A stretch of DNA of 64,000 nucleotides, from the NCBI RefSeq assembly GCF_013394595.1, contig NZ_CP053348.1:372001-436000 (forward strand), in the 5' to 3' direction. This document shows, in pieces, positions 1-7,641 of this stretch. The position numbers and the translations under genes were made by a program. This DNA is from Winogradskyella forsetii. Lineage in GTDB: Bacteria > Bacteroidota > Bacteroidia > Flavobacteriales > Flavobacteriaceae. A model generated the notes under the pieces. It ran no database searches and was not told where the DNA came from. It saw nothing but the letters and a program-made list of their open reading frames with translations. Numbering within the stretch: the first letter of the stretch is position 1; each line of letters begins with the position of its first letter.

Positions 1-1604
1 TCTAAAGCATTTCGGTTAATATCGGTTTGCGTGATGTTTGTATTTGTAGTTCTATCAAAAAAGCCTTCGATATAAAACTCCTGAAAGGCATGTCCTGCAG
101 TTAGATCGATTTTTGTATTAATCGATTCGATATCTTTCTTATAATTTAAGTAGAAATCTAAAGACGTGTTTCTATTTAAACCATTAGAGACTTCATCAGT
201 AGGGAATCCTCCAGCATTGTTTGGATTAGCTGCAATGAATTTGAAACCATCATTTTCTGCGTAATCTATACCAGCGTTTAAGTTAAACGTTAAATCTTTT
301 AAAAACCAAAACTTATAATCGATATTAAAGTTAGATATAACACGTTTAATCGTTTGCCGATCTTCATAATTCTCTAGTAAAAATAATGGATTCACGGGTG
401 CTAAATTCGCACTTGTACCATATTGTGTGTAATCACCATTCTCATCCCTAACAGGTTGTGTGGGATCAAATGAGATTGCCGCACCAATAGCACCAGCATC
501 TCTTTTATATGAATATTCATCTTGAATAGCTTTACCAACGAAAGTTAGTTTTAAATCATTGTCCAAAAGTCTTTGTACATAAGATACATTCAAACCATTT
601 CTTTCATATAAATCCTCAAGTGCACCCTCTTGCGAAGCATGATTAAAATTGATGCGGTAATTTGAATTTTCAAAACCTTTAGATACAGTTACGTTATGGA
701 TTGCACCAACACCAGTGGAATAAATTTCATCCTGCCAGTTAGTACTAGCGTTTCCAAGTGTGGAAGAATCAAAATTTGGATTAGAGGCTAAATCTCTATA
801 TTCTTCGCCACTTAAGACATCAACCGTATTTGCAACACGCCTTGTTGACACTTGTAAACCATACTCAATTTTTAGTGGCTGGTTTACAGAACCTTTTTTA
901 GTTGTAATTAAGATAACACCGTTTGAGGCTCTTGAGCCATATATGGCCGTTGCAGAGGCATCTTTAAGAACTACGAAGTCCTCAATATCAGCTGGATTAA
1001 TGGCATTCAAAGCATTTGCACTTCCTTGAGCACCTCCCCTTTGATCAATAGGCAAGCCATCAATAACAATAAGAGGGTCGTTTGTGGCAGATAAAGAAGC
1101 GCCACCACGAATTCTAATTTCACCACCCTCACCTGCAGCACCACCATTTGATGTAACACGCACACCAGCGGCTTTACCTGAAATAAGTTGTTGAGGCGCT
1201 ACAATAGCACCACGGTTAAATTCTTCATCACCTACTTTTTCAACGGCACCCGTTGCATCTTGTTTGGTAGTTGATCCATAACCAATCAATACCACCTCAT
1301 CCAATTGAGCAGCATCCTCTTCAATAGCAACATCAATAGTTGATTGCCCAGTAAATTCAATCTCTTTCGTGGTATAGCCAACATAAGAAAATACAAGAAT
1401 TTCACCTTCACTAATTTCTATGGAATAATTACCATCAAAATCTGTTGAGGCGCCTCTGGAAGTACCTTTAATAATAACGTTTACACCTGGTAAAGGCATC
1501 GCATTTGCTTTATCTGTAACAGTACCTGTGGCAGTAGACTGGGCCATCAAGGTTGCTGGTAGCATAATGAGACAGAATAGTAAAGCATTTAAAACTGTTT
1601 TCAT
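1..1604 (-). CDS. SusC/RagA-type TonB-dependent outer-membrane receptor, 3' end outside window
   Basis: The minus strand reads open from an ATG at 1604 to the window edge, about 534 residues. It begins with a signal peptide (MKTVLNALLFCLIMLPATLMAQ). A carboxypeptidase-regulatory-like domain follows (PLPGVNVIIKGTSRGASTDF, FSYVGY), then the TonB plug with QLISGKAAGVRVTSNGG, IRIRGGASLSATNDPLIVID and ASATAIYGSRASNGVILI, all hallmarks of SusC-type receptors. About half of the usual 1000-residue protein is present; the barrel and the expected susD partner lie to the left. With the neighbouring glycosidases the likely substrate is a starch-derived maltodextrin, which is inferred from context. Confidence 0.95.
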   Translation of the reverse strand, partial: MKTVLNALLFCLIMLPATLMAQSTATGTVTDKANAMPLPGVNVIIKGTSRGASTDFDGNYSIEISEGEILVFSYVGYTTKEIEFTGQSTIDVAIEEDAAQLDEVVLIGYGSTTKQDATGAVEKVGDEEFNRGAIVAPQQLISGKAAGVRVTSNGGAAGEGGEIRIRGGASLSATNDPLIVIDGLPIDQRGGAQGSANALNAINPADIEDFVVLKDASATAIYGSRASNGVILITTKKGSVNQPLKIEYGLQVSTRRVANTVDVLSGEEYRDLASNPNFDSSTLGNASTNWQDEIYSTGVGAIHNVTVSKGFENSNYRINFNHASQEGALEDLYERNGLNVSYVQRLLDNDLKLTFVGKAIQDEYSYKRDAGAIGAAISFDPTQPVRDENGDYTQYGTSANLAPVNPLFLLENYEDRQTIKRVISNFNIDYKFWFLKDLTFNLNAGIDYAENDGFKFIAANPNNAGGFPTDEVSNGLNRNTSLDFYLNYKKDIESINTKIDLTAGHAFQEFYIEGFFDRTTNTNITQTDINRNAL

Positions 1605-1639
1605 ACAATGTTTTTAAGTTAATTACTTAGTTTATTGAT

Positions 1640-1656
1640 TTATATTTTCACTTCTC
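1640..1656. repeat. 17-base direct repeat, copy 1 (TTATATTTTCACTTCTC)
   Basis: The same 17 bases recur exactly at 3020-3036. This copy lies 36-52 bases before the susC-type start, in the untranslated leader on the opposite strand. The two copies flank the regulator gene, so a binding site or a remnant of duplication is possible. Confidence 0.6.
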
Positions 1657-1712
1657 GGGATAAATCTATGTAAATTTAATGTGATTCGAATGTTAAATTA
1701 CATGACGAAAGT

Positions 1713-1730
1713 CACGAAAACGTTTTCGTG
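1713..1730. promoter_or_regulatory. LacI-type operator, perfect 18-bp palindrome
   Basis: CACGAAAACGTTTTCGTG is a perfect palindrome with a central CG, the usual form of LacI-family operators. It lies in the divergent region between the susC-type gene (start 1604) and the LacI-type regulator gene (start 1876). Control of one or both by that regulator is inferred. I saw no second full copy in the window. Confidence 0.75.
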
Positions 1731-1875
1731 TTAAAAACTTTTTCGATTTTATGAAGATTGGTAGTGAAATAATGAAAAACTGAGCTTTTTTCAATAAATA
1801 TATAGAAAAATTATCAAGTCGGAAATAGCGAAACTAAATTTTAACTTATCTTCGTCCGATTTTAAGTTAAAAAAA

Positions 1876-2922
1876 ATGAAGCGAAAAATAACCTTAAAAC
1901 AAATAGCTAGAGAATTAGATGTGTCTATTTCTACGGTATCAAAAGCCTTAAAAAACAGCAAAGAAATTAGTGCTGATACCATTCAAAAAGTTCAAGCATT
2001 TGCTAAGCTTTATAATTATAGGCCTAATAATATCGCTCTCAGTTTAAAGAACAGAAAAACAAATACAATCGGCATCATTATTCCTGAAATAGTCCACCAT
2101 TTCTTTTCTAAAGTGATCAGAGGTGTAGAGCTAGTAGCGAATAATAGAGGCTATAATGTTCTTATTGGTTTGTCCAATGAGTCTTTTTCTAAAGAAGTCA
2201 TAAATATGGAAATGTTGGCCAATGGAAGTATTGATGGTTTTATTCTCTCCATGTCTAAAGAAACTTTACAACAGCAGGATTACCATCACTATAACGAAAC
2301 GATGAATCAAGGCATGCCAATTGTAATGTTTGATCGTGTAGTTTCTGAAATTAAATGCGATAAAGTGATTGTGGATGATTTTAATGGTGCCAAAAATGCG
2401 GTAGAAAAATTAATTTCTAATCAATGCAAAACTATTGCATTAATTACCACTAAAGATTATGTAAGTGTTGGAAAACTCAGGACACAAGGCTATTTAGAAG
2501 CGCTGCAGACAAACAAGATAACTCCTCAAGCCGAATTAATTCTAAAAATGGACGATACGCTTGATTATGAAGTTCATTTAAAAGCCTTAGAAAGTGAAAT
2601 AGAACAGCTTTTTAAAGCGCATAAAAACATTGACGGTGTGTTTGCTGTAAATGAATTATACGCATTGTCTGCCATGAAAGTCGCTCGAAAATTAGGATTA
2701 CATGTGCCTAATGATATTCAGGTTATTGGCTTTACTGATGGTGTACTTTCTAAACATTCAACACCTAGTTTAACAACAGTAAGTCAACATGCGCAGTTGA
2801 TGGGAGAGCGAGCTGCTGATCTCTTAATTGATAAAATTGAAAAGGAATATGATACTGAAGAAGAACAGTTTCAGACCGTTGTGATTAATACAGAATTAAT
2901 AGAACGAGAATCCACCAAATAG
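1876..2922 (+). CDS. LacI-family transcriptional regulator of the maltodextrin locus
   Basis: The 348-residue protein has an N-terminal LacI helix-turn-helix (ITLKQIARELDVSISTVSKA, hinge region NYRPNNIALSLKNRKT) and a periplasmic-binding-protein-like sensor domain from about residue 60 (TIGIIIPEIVHHFFSKVIRG; NGSIDGFILS; near the end IGFTDGVLSKHSTPSLTTV). This is the standard length and order for the family. It is divergent from the susC-type gene with the palindrome at 1713-1730 between them, and it precedes the sugar transporter, so it most likely senses a maltose-type ligand. A TATCTTCG element at 1847-1854 could be its -7 box. Confidence 0.93.
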   Translation: MKRKITLKQIARELDVSISTVSKALKNSKEISADTIQKVQAFAKLYNYRPNNIALSLKNRKTNTIGIIIPEIVHHFFSKVIRGVELVANNRGYNVLIGLSNESFSKEVINMEMLANGSIDGFILSMSKETLQQQDYHHYNETMNQGMPIVMFDRVVSEIKCDKVIVDDFNGAKNAVEKLISNQCKTIALITTKDYVSVGKLRTQGYLEALQTNKITPQAELILKMDDTLDYEVHLKALESEIEQLFKAHKNIDGVFAVNELYALSAMKVARKLGLHVPNDIQVIGFTDGVLSKHSTPSLTTVSQHAQLMGERAADLLIDKIEKEYDTEEEQFQTVVINTELIERESTK

Positions 2923-2932
2923 AAATTTATCA

Positions 2933-2961
2933 TTGTCGTTTTAAAATCTTTTGTATCTTTA
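2933..2961 (+). promoter_or_regulatory. Probable Bacteroidota promoter for the transporter operon
   Basis: TTG at 2933-2935 and TATCTTTA at 2954-2961 are 18 bases apart, close to the flavobacterial TTG-N19-TAnnTTTG pattern. Transcription would start near 2967, at the foot of the inverted repeat at 2968-3007. Confidence 0.5.
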
Positions 2962-2967
2962 CGGCAT

Positions 2968-3007
2968 AGAAGTGATTTAAATTTTCAAAAAAGTTTAAAT
3001 CACTTCT
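2968..3007 (+). repeat. Perfect 14-bp inverted repeat in the transporter leader
   Basis: AGAAGTGATTTAAA (2968-2981) and its exact complement TTTAAATCACTTCT (2994-3007) enclose a 12-base loop. No T-tract follows, and it sits at the expected 5' end of the transcript. It may be an mRNA-stabilising hairpin or a dimeric protein site; the TCACTTCT arm also appears in the 17-base repeat at 3020-3036. Confidence 0.7.
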
Positions 3008-3019
3008 TAAAATCAAAAC

Positions 3020-3036
3020 TTATATTTTCACTTCTC
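3020..3036. repeat. 17-base direct repeat, copy 2
   Basis: Exact copy of 1640-1656, here 59-75 bases before the transporter start. Relative to the gene it serves, its orientation is opposite to copy 1. Confidence 0.6.
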
Positions 3037-3094
3037 ACATAAGTTTTGATAAGCTAAGCTTGTCAGAATAGTATTAATATTAACATACTATTTC

Positions 3095-4465
3095 ATGAAA
3101 AAGCGTATTCTCGGATTCTGGGAAATTTGGAACATGAGTTTCGGGTTTTTGGGAATCCAATTCGGTTTTGCATTACAAGGTGGCTTTATGTCACGAATTT
3201 TTCAAACGCTTGGTGCAGATAAGCACGATATTCCACTATTGTGGATTGCAGCGCCTTTAACAGGTTTACTTGTTCAACCTATAATAGGTTACATGAGTGA
3301 CAGAACATGGCATCCGCGTTTTGGACGACGACGTCCTTATTTTCTTATTGGAGCTATTTTGAGTTCTATCGCCTTATTTTTTGTGCCTTATTCGCCAACC
3401 TTATGGATAGCAGCGGGATTTCTTTGGATTCTCGATGCATCTATAAATGTGTCCATGGAGCCATTTAGGGCGTTGGTTGCAGATAAACTGGACGAGTCGC
3501 AAAGAACCTACGGTTTCGTGATGCAAACATTGATTATAGGAATCGGAACTTGGGTAGCAAGTAACTTACCTTGGTTAGTTTCAGAAATGGGAGTTAGTGA
3601 TTCTGCAGATTTAGGTGTTGTGCCAAATTCAGTGAAAATAGCATTCGCTATCGGAGCATTTGTGTTCTTAATCAGTATTCTTTACACGGTTTTTACAACC
3701 ACAGAATATCCACCTGAGGATATGGAAGAATTCGAAAAGGAAAAAGCACAAAAAAACAGGTTTGTTTCAGATATTCTAAACAACATTGGGAACATGCCCT
3801 CTACGATGAAGAAGCTGGGCGTTATTCAATTTTTTAGTTGGTTCGCCTTTTTTACCATGTGGAGTATGGCAAATCCTGCTTTGACTGAACATGTGTATCA
3901 GATGCCAGCACCAATTGAAATGGATTATGACATGACGAATGTTTTGGACAAAGAGGCTTTTGATGTCAAAAATACTGCCTTTCAGAAAGCATCGAATTCG
4001 GTAGGTTCAGCCATGGGAGTTTACGGATTATCATCAATGGCATTTGCATTGTTGTTTGTGTTTTATACTTCAAAACGAAACATAAATAGAAAATACGTTC
4101 ACATGTTATCCTTATTTACAGGAGGAGCCGGATTTCTGTTGATGATGGTCGTCTCTCCAGAGCAACTCAAATATTGTTTCATATTAATTGGTATTGCTTG
4201 GGGAAGTATCCTATCAATGCCTTATGCCATGTTGTCTAGCTCAGTTGACCCTAAAAAAATGGGAATGTTTATGGGTATATTCAATATGTTTATTGTCATA
4301 CCTCAAATAATTGCTGCGCTTGGAGGTATCAACTTCATTTCAGGTCTTATAGGAGATGAAGCCATTAATGCCATGACCATTGCAGGTGTAAGTTTAATAA
4401 TCGCTGGCTTAAGTAATTTTTTAATCACCGATAAATCAGCAATCTCGTATCAACCTACAGAATAA
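3095..4465 (+). CDS. MFS sugar transporter (SLC45/GPH-like), probable maltose importer
   Basis: This 456-residue inner-membrane protein has about 12 hydrophobic segments. It opens with FWEIWNMSFGFLGIQFGFALQ written across the first helix, carries the MFS loop signature RFGRRRPYFLIGA near residue 80, and a long central loop with EYPPEDMEEFEKEKAQ. These are features of SLC45-like carriers found in Bacteroidota maltose loci. It is followed after 9 bases by pgmB and then by a cytoplasmic maltose phosphorylase, so uptake of intact maltose or another disaccharide is the natural inference. Substrate identity is not shown by sequence alone. Confidence 0.9.
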   Translation: MKKRILGFWEIWNMSFGFLGIQFGFALQGGFMSRIFQTLGADKHDIPLLWIAAPLTGLLVQPIIGYMSDRTWHPRFGRRRPYFLIGAILSSIALFFVPYSPTLWIAAGFLWILDASINVSMEPFRALVADKLDESQRTYGFVMQTLIIGIGTWVASNLPWLVSEMGVSDSADLGVVPNSVKIAFAIGAFVFLISILYTVFTTTEYPPEDMEEFEKEKAQKNRFVSDILNNIGNMPSTMKKLGVIQFFSWFAFFTMWSMANPALTEHVYQMPAPIEMDYDMTNVLDKEAFDVKNTAFQKASNSVGSAMGVYGLSSMAFALLFVFYTSKRNINRKYVHMLSLFTGGAGFLLMMVVSPEQLKYCFILIGIAWGSILSMPYAMLSSSVDPKKMGMFMGIFNMFIVIPQIIAALGGINFISGLIGDEAINAMTIAGVSLIIAGLSNFLITDKSAISYQPTE

Positions 4466-4474
4466 AATTTTAAA

Positions 4475-5131
4475 ATGAACAAAAAAGGATTCATATTCGA
4501 TCTAGACGGTGTCATCGTAGATACCGCAAAATATCATTTCTTAGCGTGGAAAGAACTCGCTAAAAGTTTAGATATTGAGTTTACAGAAGAAGAAAACGAA
4601 CAGCTAAAGGGTGTCAGCCGCGTACGTTCTCTGGAAAAAATATTAGCTTGGGGGAATAAAACCATTTCTCAGGAATTGTTCAATGATCTCATGGGCAAAA
4701 AGAATGAAGAGTATTTAAGTTATATCTCAGAAATGGATGAAAATGAAATACTTCCAGATGTGCCAAGAGTTTTAAACCTTTTAAAGGTAAAACAACAACC
4801 GATTTCTTTGGGTTCGGCAAGTAAAAATGCCAGAACAATTTTAGAACGCGTAAATTTAAAGTCAAGTTTTGATGCTATCGTGGATGGCAATGATGTCAGC
4901 AAGGCAAAACCAGACCCTGAAGTATTTCTGATAGCCGCGAAGCAAATCAACATTAAACCAGAAGATTGTATTGTGTTCGAAGATTCTGTCGCGGGAGTCA
5001 CTGCGGCAAATACAGCGAATATGATTTCAATAGGCATCGGAAGCAAGGCCATTTTAGGACATGCGAACTATGTTTTCAATGACTTTACTGAAATCTCAGA
5101 TGATTTTATTGCATCTTTAATAGAAAATTAA
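4475..5131 (+). CDS. pgmB: beta-phosphoglucomutase
   Basis: A 218-residue HAD-superfamily enzyme converting beta-glucose-1-phosphate to glucose-6-phosphate. The nucleophile/acid motif FDLDGVIVDT gives Asp9 and Asp11; the substrate segment LKGVSRVRSLEKIL follows in the cap domain. The phosphate-binding LGSASKN motif and the final KPDPEVFL and FEDSVAGVTAA acid motifs are intact. Length matches the family. It lies between the sugar transporter and the GH65 phosphorylase whose product is beta-glucose-1-phosphate, which separates it from other HAD phosphatases. Confidence 0.94.
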   Translation: MNKKGFIFDLDGVIVDTAKYHFLAWKELAKSLDIEFTEEENEQLKGVSRVRSLEKILAWGNKTISQELFNDLMGKKNEEYLSYISEMDENEILPDVPRVLNLLKVKQQPISLGSASKNARTILERVNLKSSFDAIVDGNDVSKAKPDPEVFLIAAKQINIKPEDCIVFEDSVAGVTAANTANMISIGIGSKAILGHANYVFNDFTEISDDFIASLIEN

Positions 5132-5177
5132 TCAAAACGTAAAACGTCTCAGATAGAGGCTTTTAAATAAAATTATA

Positions 5178-7484
5178 ATGAACCTAGATTATATCATCCC
5201 AAACAACTGGTCTATCATAGAAGAAGGATTCAACCCAGATCAGGTTAAGGCATCAGAAAGTATATTTAGCTTAGGTAATGGAGCTATGGGACAACGTGCC
5301 AATTTTGAAGAACACTATTCCGGACCCACTTTTCAAGGTAGTTATATTGCAGGTGTTTACTATCCAGATAAAACCAGAGTTGGTTGGTGGAAAAACGGTT
5401 ACCCCGAATACTTTGCGAAAGTGCTGAATGCACCAAATTGGATTGGTATCAATGTCATCATTAATAATGAGCAACTCGATTTATTTGCATGTAACGAAGT
5501 GAAAAACTTTAGAAGGGAATTAAACATGCAAGAAGGTTGGCTATCGCGTAGTTTCGTAGCAACACTTCAGAATGGCATAGAAGTCGAAGTGAAAACCACT
5601 AGATTTCTTAGTTTAAATTTGGATGAAGTTGGCGCTATTGATTTTAATATTTCACCTATTAATTCAGATGCAGAAATCATATTTGAACCATACTTAGATT
5701 CTGGTATAACCAATGAAGATACGAATTGGGATGATAAGTTTTGGGACACTCTAAATGTGAGCCACGAGAATAATCAAGCGTTTATTCAGGCTAAAACCAT
5801 GAAAACAGATTTTTACACCTGTACATTCATGGAATCAAAAGTGTTTATTGATGATAAATCTGTAGTAACGGAGCCAAATTTCTCTGCAGATTCAAATTTG
5901 GCATCTTTCAGTTATACATATAAGGTGAAACAAAATGAAACTTATTCCATTCATAAATTCGGTGGCTACACGGTAGATCGTGATCATAATAAAAATGAAT
6001 TGGTTGCTGCAGCAAAATCGACATTGGGCAAAGCTACAACAGCAGGTTTTTCAAAATTACTCGAAGACCAAAAGCAAGCTTGGGCTCAAATTTGGGACAT
6101 GGCAGACATTACCATTGAAGGCGATGTAAAAGCACAACAAGGGATCCGTTTTAATATTTTTCAACTTAATCAAACATATTTAGGAACAGATGCGACCTTA
6201 AATATTGGACCAAAAGGATTTACCGGAGAAAAATATGGAGGAAGTACCTATTGGGATACGGAAGCCTATTGTATTCCTTTTTATATGGCAACTAAAGATC
6301 AAGAAGTGGCGAGAAATCTTCTAACCTATCGCTATAACCATTTGGAAAAAGCTATTGAAAATGCCGAAAAATTAGGGTTTTCAAATGGCGCAGCATTATA
6401 TCCAATGGTAACCATGAATGGTGAAGAATGCCATAACGAATGGGAAATCACTTTTGAGGAAATCCATAGGAATGGCGCCATAGCCTTCGCCATTTATAAC
6501 TATTTCAGATATACAGGCGATTTTAGCTATATTCCAGAAATGGGCCTTGAGGTTCTGATCGCTATTTCCCGTTTTTGGCATCAAAGAGCGAATTTTTCCA
6601 CTCAAAAAAATAAATATGTTATCCTTGGCGTCACAGGACCAAACGAGTATGAAAACAATGTTAACAATAACTGGTACACCAACTACATCGCTAAATGGTG
6701 CATTGATTATACTCTGGAAACGATTGAGAAAGTAAAGGAAGGTTATAATGAGGAGTATAAAAGGATCTCTGGTAAAACAAAAATTACACATGAAGAATTA
6801 GACCTTTGGAAAAAAGTAGCGGATCATATGTATTTTCCGCATTCCGAAGAACATGATGTTTATTTACAACAAGATGGCTTTTTAGATAAAGAATTGATTA
6901 CAGTTGCGGATTTAGATAAAGCGCAGCGACCAATAAATCAAAAATGGTCTTGGGACAGAATTTTACGTTCGCCTTACATAAAACAAGCTGATATCCTTCA
7001 AGGATTTTACTTTTTTGAAGATCATTTTTCAACTGAGGAATTAGAACGTCATTTTGAATTTTACGAACCATTTACAGTTCATGAAAGCTCATTGTCACCT
7101 TGTGTACATAGTATTCAAGCAGCGAAGTTAGACCGAATGGATCAAGCTTATACCTTTTATTTGAGAACATCAAGATTGGATTTAGACGATTATAATCATG
7201 AGGTTCATGAAGGGTTACACATTACCTCCATGGCAGGAACATGGATGAGCATTGTTGAAGGCTTTGGAGGAATGCGTGTAAAAAATGACACCTTGTCTTT
7301 TGAACCAAAAATCCCTCAGCAATGGGAAGGCTATTCATTTAAAGTGAACTTTAGACACCAGATTATAAAAGTGAGTGTTAGCCAAGATGAAACACGGTTT
7401 GAATTGGAAGGCGATAAAGATTTGGAGATTTTTGTTAATGGTAAAGAAACAACTATAAATCCTAATAAATTTTTAACAGTTTAA
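5178..7484 (+). CDS. GH65 disaccharide phosphorylase, probably maltose phosphorylase
   Basis: At 768 residues this is a full-length GH65 enzyme with no signal peptide, so cytoplasmic. It has the N-terminal beta-sandwich (SIFSLGNGAMGQRANFEEHY), the (alpha/alpha)6 barrel with GEKYGGSTYWDTEAYCIPFY, and VTGPNEYENNVNNNWYTN, where Glu490 matches the family's general acid. The C-terminal HEGLHITSMAGTWMSIVEGF is also typical. It would split maltose with phosphate into glucose and beta-glucose-1-phosphate, the substrate of the preceding pgmB product. Trehalose or kojibiose phosphorylases share the fold; context favours maltose. Confidence 0.92.
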   Translation: MNLDYIIPNNWSIIEEGFNPDQVKASESIFSLGNGAMGQRANFEEHYSGPTFQGSYIAGVYYPDKTRVGWWKNGYPEYFAKVLNAPNWIGINVIINNEQLDLFACNEVKNFRRELNMQEGWLSRSFVATLQNGIEVEVKTTRFLSLNLDEVGAIDFNISPINSDAEIIFEPYLDSGITNEDTNWDDKFWDTLNVSHENNQAFIQAKTMKTDFYTCTFMESKVFIDDKSVVTEPNFSADSNLASFSYTYKVKQNETYSIHKFGGYTVDRDHNKNELVAAAKSTLGKATTAGFSKLLEDQKQAWAQIWDMADITIEGDVKAQQGIRFNIFQLNQTYLGTDATLNIGPKGFTGEKYGGSTYWDTEAYCIPFYMATKDQEVARNLLTYRYNHLEKAIENAEKLGFSNGAALYPMVTMNGEECHNEWEITFEEIHRNGAIAFAIYNYFRYTGDFSYIPEMGLEVLIAISRFWHQRANFSTQKNKYVILGVTGPNEYENNVNNNWYTNYIAKWCIDYTLETIEKVKEGYNEEYKRISGKTKITHEELDLWKKVADHMYFPHSEEHDVYLQQDGFLDKELITVADLDKAQRPINQKWSWDRILRSPYIKQADILQGFYFFEDHFSTEELERHFEFYEPFTVHESSLSPCVHSIQAAKLDRMDQAYTFYLRTSRLDLDDYNHEVHEGLHITSMAGTWMSIVEGFGGMRVKNDTLSFEPKIPQQWEGYSFKVNFRHQIIKVSVSQDETRFELEGDKDLEIFVNGKETTINPNKFLTV

Positions 7485-7491
7485 GTGATCA

Positions 7492-7516
7492 AAGTTCTAT
7501 TGAATTCGCAGAACTT
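7492..7516 (+). repeat. Short hairpin after the GH65 gene
   Basis: AAGTTCT (7492-7498) and AGAACTT (7510-7516) form a perfect 7-bp stem with an 11-base loop, 8 bases after the GH65 stop codon, followed by AACAGGTCT like the palindromic repeats elsewhere in the locus. There is no T-tract, so termination is uncertain. Confidence 0.4.
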
Positions 7517-7641
7517 AACAGGTCTATAATGATGAAAATAATTAATTAACTTGAAAATGAATCAGATTATATCCTGTACTTAGTGACGCATTAATTTCAG
7601 ATCTATCTTGTAGAATATTATCTTAATAAATATAAAAAATC

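Noticed and set aside
760..1029. Open plus-strand frame of 89 codons opposite the susC-type gene
   Set aside because: It lies wholly inside the conserved plug region of the receptor on the other strand, and its translation has no recognisable features.
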